In this document: positions 45,421 to 53,055 of the stretch, in pieces
Layout: the number at the start of each line of letters is the position of its first letter
Position numbering within the stretch: position 1 is the first letter of the stretch
Source: JBDSZL01 sp039925145
GTDB taxonomy: Bacteria > Acidobacteriota > Vicinamibacteria > Vicinamibacterales > SCN-69-37
NCBI GenBank assembly: GCA_039925145.1
Contig: JBDSZL010000005.1
Coordinates: 1-64,000 of the forward strand
Direction: 5' to 3'
Length of the DNA: 64,000 bases
Program-made: the position numbers and the translations under genes
The notes under the pieces: generated by a model
Told to the model about the DNA's origin: nothing
The model's database searches: none
The model's input: only the letters and a program-made list of their open reading frames with translations

Positions 45421-46998
45421 TTACCGCTTCCGGATCTGGACGAGCACTTCCTGGCCGCCCTGTCCGCGGGTAACGTGCCAGACGATGATGCGGGCCGTGC
45501 GTCCGGTGCCGATGGCGTCGAGCGCCTTGCTGACCTGATCGACGTTGCGAACCTGGTCACCCTGAATCGACAGGATGACGTCGCCAGGAACGATACCTGC
45601 CTGCGCGGCGGGTCCGAACGGCGTCACATCTGTCACCAGCGCGCCCCCGCGGCCCGCGGGGACCTGCAGCTGACGCGCTTCTCGCGGCGCGACCTCCTGA
45701 ATGGTCATGCCGAAGCCGGTGTCCTTCGGCTCGGCGGTCTGCTCGTCGGGTGCTGCGCGGTTGGATGAGTTCGCCTGCCGCTCCGCATCGAGGTTCAGCT
45801 CGCCGACCTTCACGTTGAGCGACACATTTTTTTTGTCGCGCATGACCTTCACGGGAACCGTCGTGTTCGGCGGCGTGCCGGTCACAACCGAGACCAGCTC
45901 GTTGTTGCTGCGGATCGGCTTGCCGTTGAACTCGACGATGACGTCGCCGGCTTTCATGCCGGCCGCATCGGCCGGGGCGCCCCGCTCGACGCTGCGAATC
46001 TCTGCGCCCTCAGGCTTCGAGAGGCCGAGCTCGCGCGCGTAATCCTCGGTCATGGGTTTGCTTTGGACCGTGACCCCAATGCGGCCCCGCGTGACCTTGC
46101 CGGTGCGCAGCTGCGGCAGCAGGTCGCGCACGGTATTGATGGGAATGGCAAAGCCAACGCCCACGTTGCCGCCCCCCTCGCCCATCGGCCCGGACTCGGT
46201 GTAGATCATGCTGTTGATGCCCACGACTTCGCCGCGCAGGTTCAGCAGCGGACCACCGGAGTTGCCCCGGTTGATGGCGGCGTCAGTCTGAATGAAGTCC
46301 TCGTACCGGCCCGTGGACGTGGGGGTTTGACGCCCAACGGCGCTGACGACTCCGACCGTCACGGTGTTCGAGAGATTGAAGGGATTGCCGATGGCCATGA
46401 CCCAGTCGCCGGGGGCAATCTGGGTGGAGTCGCCGAACTTGGACGCGGTCAGCCCATCGCGCGGGAGCTCCGTCATCTGCACCAGCGCGGTGTCGGTGAG
46501 CTCATCGCGGCCGATCACCTTGGCCGGGTAGCCCTCTTCGCCGTCACGTGTCGTCGAGAGCCGAATCTCAATCGACTTGGCGTTCTCGACCACGTGGTTG
46601 TTCGTGAGGATGTACCCCTCTTTGTCGATGATGAACCCGCTGCCGGCGCCCCGGAACACGCGAGGTGCCTGTTGCCGCGGCTGCCGGTTCCCGAAGGGCG
46701 GCAGCACCTGGCCAAATGGCGAGTTCGGCCCCAGCAGGTCCCCAAGGTCGGAGTCGCGCGCATCACTGGTGCCCGTGGTGATGATGCTGACCACCGACGG
46801 ACCGGCGTCGTGCGCGATGGTCCTGAACGTGGTGGCGTCGATGGGCCCCGCCAGGGGCGCGCTGTTGGTGGCCGGAACGGTGAGATTGGCGGAGGAAATC
46901 GGGCTGAGGTCGAGCCGGGAGGCAATGACCATCCCAACCACCACCGAGACAAAGGCGATAAGAATGCCGTAGAACAGGGTCGACTTACGGTGTGACAT
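45421..46998 (-). CDS. Do-family (HtrA/DegP) periplasmic serine protease
   Basis: A 525-residue protease with an N-terminal anchor (about 9-27), a trypsin domain with H135 (NNHVVEN), D169 (LTDTALVQ) and S247 (RGNSGGP), and two PDZ domains (about 300-385 and 425-520, the second ending GQEVLVQIRKR). It handles misfolded envelope proteins. GGAG sits 7-8 bases before ATG 46998. Confidence 0.94.
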   Translation of the reverse strand: MSHRKSTLFYGILIAFVSVVVGMVIASRLDLSPISSANLTVPATNSAPLAGPIDATTFRTIAHDAGPSVVSIITTGTSDARDSDLGDLLGPNSPFGQVLPPFGNRQPRQQAPRVFRGAGSGFIIDKEGYILTNNHVVENAKSIEIRLSTTRDGEEGYPAKVIGRDELTDTALVQMTELPRDGLTASKFGDSTQIAPGDWVMAIGNPFNLSNTVTVGVVSAVGRQTPTSTGRYEDFIQTDAAINRGNSGGPLLNLRGEVVGINSMIYTESGPMGEGGGNVGVGFAIPINTVRDLLPQLRTGKVTRGRIGVTVQSKPMTEDYARELGLSKPEGAEIRSVERGAPADAAGMKAGDVIVEFNGKPIRSNNELVSVVTGTPPNTTVPVKVMRDKKNVSLNVKVGELNLDAERQANSSNRAAPDEQTAEPKDTGFGMTIQEVAPREARQLQVPAGRGGALVTDVTPFGPAAQAGIVPGDVILSIQGDQVRNVDQVSKALDAIGTGRTARIIVWHVTRGQGGQEVLVQIRKR

Positions 46999-47106
46999 GG
47001 CGTACTCCGTCAGGTGGATTGCTAAAAAAATAGTCTCTTACCAAGATACTCCGGGATGAAGCCGGACTCCACGAACGCCGCCGGCCGAGCGGATCATCGA
47101 AGTGCA

Positions 47107-48288
47107 TCAGGTCCTTGTATTGATATACGCAATTTCATGCTGGCACGGGCCTGTCGCCTCCGCTGAGCCCGCACCCACGACCACGTTGATTTCAGAGCGG
47201 ATGCCAAAACCCGGCAGGTAAATCCCGGGCTCAATCGTGAAGCCGGTGCCCACGAGCAGTGTCCTGTCGTCGTGGGTTTCGTAGTCGTCCATGTGGACGC
47301 CGTTGCCATGCACCTCTTCACCAAGACTGTGGCCGGTCCGATGGACGAAGCGGTCGCCAAAGCCAGCCGCAGTGATCACGTCGCGGGCCGCGCGATCCAC
47401 TTCCCAGCCCTGCACGGGCCTGCCGAGCACCATGCCTGTTTGCACCCGCGTCAGCGCAGCGTCGCGGCCGCTGGCGACGACCTCGAACACGCGCTGCATC
47501 TCGTCCGGAGGCGTTCCGCCAAAGCCAGTCCATGTGATGTCGGCATAGACGCTACGGGGTGCGCCGAGCTTGCCCCAGAGGTCGAGCAGCACAAGCTCGT
47601 TGGCCTTGATGGCTCTCGACTGCGCCGCCGTCGGCGAGTAGTGAGGGTTGGCGGCATTCTCCTGGGCCGCAACGATAGGCGGCGCGTCGGTGACGAGCCC
47701 CTCTTCCCGAAACCACTCCATCATCGACTGCTGGACGTCGAACTCGTGGACGGGGACGCCGGCGCTGAGTCGCGCCCCGATGTAGCCAAACGCGCGGTCT
47801 TTGATGCGGTAGAGCCGTTCCGATGCCTCACGGTGCGAGGCCACCGCCGCTGCGTCCCAGGCCGCCTCGAACCGCCCGACCAGGTCGCCCGACGAGACCA
47901 CCCGCACGCCAAGCGCGCGAATCATGTCGATCGTGCCGCCATCCACGCGCGAGATGTAGGGGATATCGCAGTTGGGCGAATACTCCATCGCCACGACCGT
48001 GAGCCCTTTCAGGAGCTGCTTCAGGCCGCCTTCGAGCTGCCCGCGGCCGGCGTAGAGGTGGGTATCTCCTGGGAGCGCACCCAGCACTGAGGGTTCGACG
48101 GCGTGGACCAGCTTGCGCGGCGCGCCGGCGACAGGCACGAAATAGTACCAGCGGCGGGTGGTATGCACGCCTTCGAGACCGGCCAGGCGGACGGCAATGG
48201 GATTGGACCCGTGGAAGTCGTAGAGCAGCCAGCCGTCGAGCCCATCGGTCGCGAGTGTTTGCTGAATAGCGGTGATGTCGAGCGACAT
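47107..48288 (-). CDS. M24-family metallopeptidase (Xaa-Pro dipeptidase-like)
   Basis: A 393-residue pita-bread enzyme. Metal ligands appear in LLDLWG, ADITWT, HRTGHSLG, FTIEPGIY and IRSEINVVV, in the expected order. The N-terminal creatinase-like domain (about 1-150) is reduced but present. No signal peptide, so probably cytoplasmic. The first aspartate block is LDLWG instead of the usual DxG, a modest departure. It lies 108 bp upstream of htrA. Confidence 0.87.
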   Translation of the reverse strand: MSLDITAIQQTLATDGLDGWLLYDFHGSNPIAVRLAGLEGVHTTRRWYYFVPVAGAPRKLVHAVEPSVLGALPGDTHLYAGRGQLEGGLKQLLKGLTVVAMEYSPNCDIPYISRVDGGTIDMIRALGVRVVSSGDLVGRFEAAWDAAAVASHREASERLYRIKDRAFGYIGARLSAGVPVHEFDVQQSMMEWFREEGLVTDAPPIVAAQENAANPHYSPTAAQSRAIKANELVLLDLWGKLGAPRSVYADITWTGFGGTPPDEMQRVFEVVASGRDAALTRVQTGMVLGRPVQGWEVDRAARDVITAAGFGDRFVHRTGHSLGEEVHGNGVHMDDYETHDDRTLLVGTGFTIEPGIYLPGFGIRSEINVVVGAGSAEATGPCQHEIAYINTRT

Positions 48289-48367
48289 GGATGCTGACCC
48301 GTCTACCGTCCTCGTCGGCTTGGACGACTGAGCGCGGCCGAAAGTTTGAGGAGGCGCCGGTCTCGGC

Positions 48368-48826
48368 CTACATCTCGCCGTTCCAGTCCTCGGGCTCGGC
48401 CGCAGCCGATCGGAAGACCTCCAGGTGCCACTTGCCTCCGCCCCACGGCTCGATCACGTCGGCAGCGACGACGTCCACCAGGATCTCGGCAAACGTCCGG
48501 TGTTCCGGATCGTTCTCGAGATGGTACGCCTCGTCGTCCCAGAGAAATGTCGGGTAGAGCAGCAGCGTCAGAAACAGATCGTAGCCATCGTCAATCACCT
48601 GCAGCTGCCCGACCGGGCGCTTCTGGGTGGTGTGGTACGCCAGGTACTTCTCGGCACTCTGGGCACGGATGTAGCGTTTGAGCGTGAACTCGCGCGCCAC
48701 GACATCCTCGACGGCAATCTTCTTCTCCCAGCAGTCGCGGCAATAGCGCTCGTCGCCGCGTGGTTCCGATACATCGCGAGTGGAGCAGAGGGCGCAGCGG
48801 ACGGGCTCAGCGGTCTTTCGGGCCAT
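48368..48826 (-). CDS. Small zinc-ribbon protein of unknown function
   Basis: A 152-residue soluble protein. Two CxxC pairs (C11/C14 and C29/C32) near the N-terminus predict a zinc ribbon. The remainder is acidic and aromatic (LFLTLLLYPTFLWDDEAYHLEND, shortened in meaning to a hydrophobic then acidic patch) with a WGGGKWHLEVF segment. No family is recognised. It is divergent from dut across heptamer array B and 79 bp upstream of the M24 peptidase. Confidence 0.72.
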   Translation of the reverse strand: MARKTAEPVRCALCSTRDVSEPRGDERYCRDCWEKKIAVEDVVAREFTLKRYIRAQSAEKYLAYHTTQKRPVGQLQVIDDGYDLFLTLLLYPTFLWDDEAYHLENDPEHRTFAEILVDVVAADVIEPWGGGKWHLEVFRSAAAEPEDWNGEM

Positions 48827-48840
48827 CAGGGGGATTATAT

Positions 48841-48945
48841 GGGGCTCGAGGGTCGGGGCTCGGGGCTCGGGGCTTGGGGCTTGGGGCTCGGGGCTCGGGG
48901 CTCGAGGCTCGAGGCTCGGGGCTCGGGGAGGACGGCTTACGACTT
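48841..48945. repeat. Heptamer array B (15 units)
   Basis: Fifteen in-phase 7-mers, mostly GGGGCTC/GGGGCTT, changing at the right end to ACGGCTT and ACGACTT. It occupies the divergent spacer between the zinc-ribbon gene and dut, just upstream of the candidate dut promoter. Confidence 0.93.
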
Positions 48946-48956
48946 ACGCGAGGCGC

Positions 48957-48985
48957 TTGGGCTCGAGTCGGGGGCGGCGTATGCT
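48957..48985 (+). promoter_or_regulatory. Possible dut promoter
   Basis: TTGGGC (48957-48962) and TATGCT (48980-48985) are 17 bases apart, immediately after heptamer array B. Transcription would start about 31 bases before the dut ATG. The -35 is poor (3 of 6). Confidence 0.35.
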
Positions 48986-49023
48986 ACGCGGGCTGACACG
49001 CGGGAAGGTTGTGTGAGGAGTCG

Positions 49024-49461
49024 ATGATACGCACCGTCAAGATCACGCGTCTGAGTTCTGCCGTGGAGCTGCCCGCGTATCAGACCGAGCAGGCTGCAGG
49101 CTTCGACCTCGCTTCGAGCGTGGCGATGACCGTGGAGGCCGGCGTGGTGGCGCTCGTCCCGACCGGACTTGTGATTCAGATGCCGGCCGGACATTTTCTG
49201 GGTGTGTTCGCGCGCAGCAGCACGCCGCTGAAGCGCGGGCTGATGGTTGCGAACGGTGTGGGGATTGTCGACGCCGACTACTGCGGCCCCGCGGACGAGA
49301 TCAAGATCGAGGTCTACAACTTCACTGCGGCCGCGGTGCAGATCAGGCCCGGCGATCGACTCGCCCAGGGTGTCGTGCTCCCGTTCGTCCGCGCGCAGTG
49401 GGAGGAAGTCGATCGCCCCTCGAACCCCACCCGCGGCGGCTTCGGCTCCACCGACTCATAA
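49024..49461 (+). CDS. dut: Deoxyuridine triphosphatase (dUTPase)
   Basis: A 145-residue trimeric dUTPase with all five motifs: AGFDLAS, ARSSTPLKRGL, NGVGIVDADYCG, RPGDRLAQGVVLP and the P-loop-like TRGGFGSTD. It hydrolyses dUTP to dUMP, keeping uracil out of DNA. ATG 49024 with GAGGAG at 49015-49020 is chosen over a start five codons upstream. The conserved Gly of motif IV reads RPGDRLAQ, as expected. Confidence 0.95.
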   Translation: MIRTVKITRLSSAVELPAYQTEQAAGFDLASSVAMTVEAGVVALVPTGLVIQMPAGHFLGVFARSSTPLKRGLMVANGVGIVDADYCGPADEIKIEVYNFTAAAVQIRPGDRLAQGVVLPFVRAQWEEVDRPSNPTRGGFGSTDS

Positions 49462-49600
49462 GCCCTCGAGCCCCGAGCCCCAAGCCCCAAGCCCCGAGCC
49501 GCCGTCCGCAAGCCCCAAGCCCCAAGTCTCGAGCCCCGAGCCCCAAGCCCCAAGCCCCGAGCCCCGAGCCCCAAGCCCCGAGCCCCCTTGCGTGAGCCCC
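49462..49600. repeat. Heptamer array C (about 19 units)
   Basis: The whole 139-bp gap between the convergent stops of dut and the PAP2 gene is made of 7-mers GCCCCAA/GCCCCGA with a few degenerate units (GCCGCCG, TCCGCAA, GTCTCGA). The phase is kept across the degenerate units. No conventional terminator is present. Confidence 0.92.
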
Positions 49601-50344
49601 TCACCGTCTAACCAAAAAGACCGCCGCCCCGCCGTCGGTCTTCGCGGGCACGACAACCCAGCCGTTCGCCCTGTGGCCAAGGGAGACCGTGTGGCCCACC
49701 AGCGTACCAATCGATGCCCCGATCACCGCGTCCGTGAGCCAGTGGTGGTCGTCGCGCACGCGACTCCAGCCCACGAAACCGGCAGCGGCATACGCGGGCA
49801 CGCCGACCTTCCATCCGAAGTGTCCCTCGAGGACCGCCGCCGAGGTGAACGCTGCCGAGGTGTGGCCCGAGGGAAGGGAGTCACCGCCGCCTGACGGCCG
49901 ATGACGTTGCGCCGCCAGCTTCACGCCGCGCGTCAGCACGCCGTTGAGCACCTGGCCGCGAATCAGATCGCTGCCGACGTGCGCGGCAAGGTCGTTGTGC
50001 GTCAGGACGCCGGTCGTGTAGGTGCCCACAGCGGCACCCGCTTGGAGCCATCCGTCGCCAAGGGCCGCGCCGATCGTCGTGTACCCCGCGTGTCCCTTGG
50101 CCGACGCCCAGTCTGAGACTCTTCGATCGTCGCGATGCATAGCGAGGGCCGCGAAGAGACCGCCGCCGAGAATCGCGGCGTTGTCGGTCGTCGGCAGGTG
50201 GCGGATGTCGCGCCCGAGGTTCTGAAAGACGTCCCGGAAGGGTTGCTCGTGAACGGTGTCGGCGACCGGCGCGGGATCGGGCGGCGCCGGCCCGGCCGAC
50301 TGAAGTGCGAGCGCGGCGGCGAGGAGCCAGGCGGTGCCGAGCAC
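49601..50344 (-). CDS. PAP2-superfamily phosphatase
   Basis: A 247-residue exported or membrane protein with an N-terminal signal-like segment and the three acid-phosphatase motifs: KLAAQRHRP, LPSGHTSAAF and SRVRDDHHWLTDAVIG. Members dephosphorylate undecaprenyl pyrophosphate, lipid A or phosphatidic acid; the substrate is not evident. It follows an outer-membrane protein gene (12 bp gap), suggesting co-transcription. Confidence 0.87.
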   Translation of the reverse strand: MLGTAWLLAAALALQSAGPAPPDPAPVADTVHEQPFRDVFQNLGRDIRHLPTTDNAAILGGGLFAALAMHRDDRRVSDWASAKGHAGYTTIGAALGDGWLQAGAAVGTYTTGVLTHNDLAAHVGSDLIRGQVLNGVLTRGVKLAAQRHRPSGGGDSLPSGHTSAAFTSAAVLEGHFGWKVGVPAYAAAGFVGWSRVRDDHHWLTDAVIGASIGTLVGHTVSLGHRANGWVVVPAKTDGGAAVFLVRR

Positions 50345-50356
50345 GCGCGCAGAATA

Positions 50357-51088
50357 TCAGCGAGAGAGCCCGAAAGCGAGGCCAATGGCGATCTGATGTG
50401 TGACCGCGTGCATGCGGCCGCGACCCTCCACCACCGAGATCCGCGGCCGCGCCGCCGTGCACTTGTACTCGATGCTCGCCGACAGTGCCCGGCGCAGACG
50501 GATGTCGGTTCCCGCGGCCACGTGGACACCGACGCCGGCATATTCGTACTGCTCGCGCGGCACTTCGCCGATACGCGATTCGGCATGGGGATAGGTGGGG
50601 CCGGCGCCGGCACGGCCAATCAGCGCCACGCGCGTGTCGCCGATCGGACGCCGCGCCACGGCATTCAGCAGCAGGAAGTTCAGTCCGTGGGTCATTGCAT
50701 ACCGCTGGACCAGCGTGTCCATCCGTAGCGTCTCATCGATGGGCGCACCTTCGAGTTGACCGGTCACGCGCACGGTCTCGTCAGTGTTGCTGATGACCTT
50801 CAAGTGGATGAACTCGATCTCGGCGCCGTAGTGCCTCGACTGTCCGAACAACCTGCCGAGTCGGACTCCGTAGTACTGCGGCGAGGCCAGCGGCCGCGCT
50901 GAGAATGTGACGTCGTGAAAGGTGAGCCCAGTACCGCGTTCCGGCTGATCGACCGAGACATTCGCGCGGAGCGTCCGGTTGCCCCCGAGATACGCGTCGG
51001 CATAGAACTGCGCGCGCGCCTCAGTGGGCGTGAACGTGCAGAGGGCCGCGACGACGAGAAGGAAGACGAGCGAACGCGATGCGATCAT
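50357..51088 (-). CDS. Outer-membrane beta-barrel-like protein
   Basis: A 243-residue protein with a signal peptide (about 1-25, ending in ARAQ) and alternating polar/apolar strands ending in a hydrophobic aromatic strand (IGLAFGLSR). It resembles small 8-strand barrels of the OmpW/opacity type. No ligand is evident. ATG 51088 is preferred over TTG 51097. It probably forms an operon with the PAP2 gene. Confidence 0.7.
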   Translation of the reverse strand: MIASRSLVFLLVVAALCTFTPTEARAQFYADAYLGGNRTLRANVSVDQPERGTGLTFHDVTFSARPLASPQYYGVRLGRLFGQSRHYGAEIEFIHLKVISNTDETVRVTGQLEGAPIDETLRMDTLVQRYAMTHGLNFLLLNAVARRPIGDTRVALIGRAGAGPTYPHAESRIGEVPREQYEYAGVGVHVAAGTDIRLRRALSASIEYKCTAARPRISVVEGRGRMHAVTHQIAIGLAFGLSR

Positions 51089-51137
51089 GACCCGCAATGG
51101 TGGCCTGACTCATCCGAGGGCGCAAGCAGGAGTCGCG

Positions 51138-53018
51138 TCAGCGCATGGCCGACAAGGCACTGTCGGTGCGGGCCATCGCCGCCGCCGCCGCCGCCTGCAG
51201 GGCACTTGTCGGCCGCACGTCCGCCTGCTCGAGGGTGACGATCACCTCCCCGAGCGCGGCAATCGACGACGATAGCGCGCGTGAGCGGTCGTCGGTCGAT
51301 CCTGTGCGGGAGAGCACGGAGAGCGCCTCGGTTGCCGTATCAGCGATGGATCGCGCCAGCTCGTACTGCGCCGTCAGATCGGCTGGGACCAGACGCACGC
51401 GTGGATCCATCCGAATGCTCACGGCCTGCCGCAGGACTCGCCCGCCGGAGGTCAGCCGCACCTGATACGTGCCGGGCAGCACCTTCACGCCTCGCATCAG
51501 CGCATCAGACGGCAGCATAGTCCCGGCCGTGGCCACCGGTGCCCGGCGCAGGTCCCACATCACACGATGCAGTCCCGGCGCGCCATTCAGCCGATTGGCA
51601 GGGACCGCCGCATCACTCGAGAAACGGCGCAGCACGTCTCCCGTTCCGGTGTTGATGATTTCAACGCTCACCGGGCCGTCGGCTGTGCCGCCGATCAGGT
51701 AATGGATCGCCACTCCGTCGGCAGGCGCGGCCGAGCCAGCCGTCTCCTCGATCAGCCGTGGAACCGCGGAACCGCGCATTCTCCACGCCACGGCTGGCCT
51801 GAACAGAAAGGCCGCCGCTTTCGCAATATCGCCGGTGAGCTGCCGCAGCGGCGTGATGTCCTCGAGCAGCCAGAACCCGTCTTCTGTGGCGGCGACGATG
51901 TCGTTTTCCTTGACGACGAGATCGCGCACAGACGTCACAGGCATGTTCAACCCGATCGACTGCCAACGTCCTCCATCGTCGAACGACGCGAACACGCCGG
52001 CGTCGGTGGCGGCGAGCAGGAGGCCACGGCGAAACAGATCCTCGCGGAGCACGTGCACCACGCCGGCTGGCAGGCCGATCGCGATCGGCGTCCACGTGAG
52101 GCCGTTGTCGCGCGTCCGGAGCGCCCGCGGGGTGGCGCTGTCCGCTGGCGCGTCGATGGTGACGTAGGCACTGGCGGCGTCGAAGTGCGACGCCTCGACA
52201 CGCATCGGCAAGGCAGTCGACGAGGTGGATCCGGGCGTGACGTCTGCCCACGTGGCACCGGCGTCGCTCGTGCGCTGCACGAGACCATCTCCCGTGCCGG
52301 CCCAGATCGTGCGCGGGTCAACCGGGGAGATGCTCAGCGACGCGATCGCTGCGTGCGTCAGGCTGGATGCCGGGCCGCTCGTCGCAGCGATCGTCGCGCG
52401 TGTAAGGTCCGGGCTGATGGCCGTCCAGCTCTGCGCCGTGGCGCCGGTGCGCCAGACGACGTTCGCGCCGAGATAGAGCGTCCGGCCATCGGTGCTGAAC
52501 ACCAGCGGGGCGACATCGAGCACACGGAACCCGGCGTCCTGAGGTGGCCCGATGCTCAGTTGCTGTCCGGTCTTGCGATCGAACCGGGTGACATGGCCTG
52601 TGTAGACGACGTCGGCATCCGCTGGATCGGGCGCAATCACGGAACCTGGGCCCGCCGGCACCGGCAGCCAGTCGCGAATCGTCAGCGGACCTGCTTCGCC
52701 GCGTGAGGGAAGACAGAGGCCGATATGGCCGGCTTCAGCGCCACACACGCGGTACGGGAAGGCGTTGTCGACGCTGACGCGCGCAACCGAGCGCGCGGGT
52801 GTGTCCGATGGGGTGGTGGCCGAATTGGCTGCGGCGACCGGAAAATCGGGTCCAAGCCGGCGCCACGCGAGCTCGCGAAACAACGTGGCGTCGACTGTGG
52901 TGGATGAAGACTGGCCCGCGACCGGACAGCCTGGAACAGCGACGACGAGCGCAACGGCCAGCGTCGCCACAGCGGCGCGACGGAGATAATCAGGAAAGGA
53001 CAGCCGTCGGGCGCGCAT
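51138..53018 (-). CDS. Exported BNR/sortilin-like repeat protein, short paralogue
   Basis: A 626-residue protein with a hydrophobic signal and possible lipobox (VAVPGC at 26-31). It then has LFRELAWRRLGP (46-57) and from about residue 79 a set of BNR-type repeats (SDAGATWADV, RDNGLTWTPI, DDGGRWQSI). From about 79 on it lines up with residues about 425 onward of the divergent 960-residue neighbour (VARVSVDN...VCG...LCLPSR against FYRISVGN...VCG...LCAPSR). It therefore lacks the whole first propeller. Role unknown; secreted sortilin-like proteins abound in acidobacteria. Confidence 0.8.
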   Translation of the reverse strand: MRARRLSFPDYLRRAAVATLAVALVVAVPGCPVAGQSSSTTVDATLFRELAWRRLGPDFPVAAANSATTPSDTPARSVARVSVDNAFPYRVCGAEAGHIGLCLPSRGEAGPLTIRDWLPVPAGPGSVIAPDPADADVVYTGHVTRFDRKTGQQLSIGPPQDAGFRVLDVAPLVFSTDGRTLYLGANVVWRTGATAQSWTAISPDLTRATIAATSGPASSLTHAAIASLSISPVDPRTIWAGTGDGLVQRTSDAGATWADVTPGSTSSTALPMRVEASHFDAASAYVTIDAPADSATPRALRTRDNGLTWTPIAIGLPAGVVHVLREDLFRRGLLLAATDAGVFASFDDGGRWQSIGLNMPVTSVRDLVVKENDIVAATEDGFWLLEDITPLRQLTGDIAKAAAFLFRPAVAWRMRGSAVPRLIEETAGSAAPADGVAIHYLIGGTADGPVSVEIINTGTGDVLRRFSSDAAVPANRLNGAPGLHRVMWDLRRAPVATAGTMLPSDALMRGVKVLPGTYQVRLTSGGRVLRQAVSIRMDPRVRLVPADLTAQYELARSIADTATEALSVLSRTGSTDDRSRALSSSIAALGEVIVTLEQADVRPTSALQAAAAAAMARTDSALSAMR

Positions 53019-53055
53019 CTGGGAGACCCGTCGTGATGGTAACAAAGTGTCACTC

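Noticed and set aside
49462..49600. Possible CRISPR array
   Set aside because: The repeat unit is 7 bp, contiguous and without unique spacers, and no cas gene is present.
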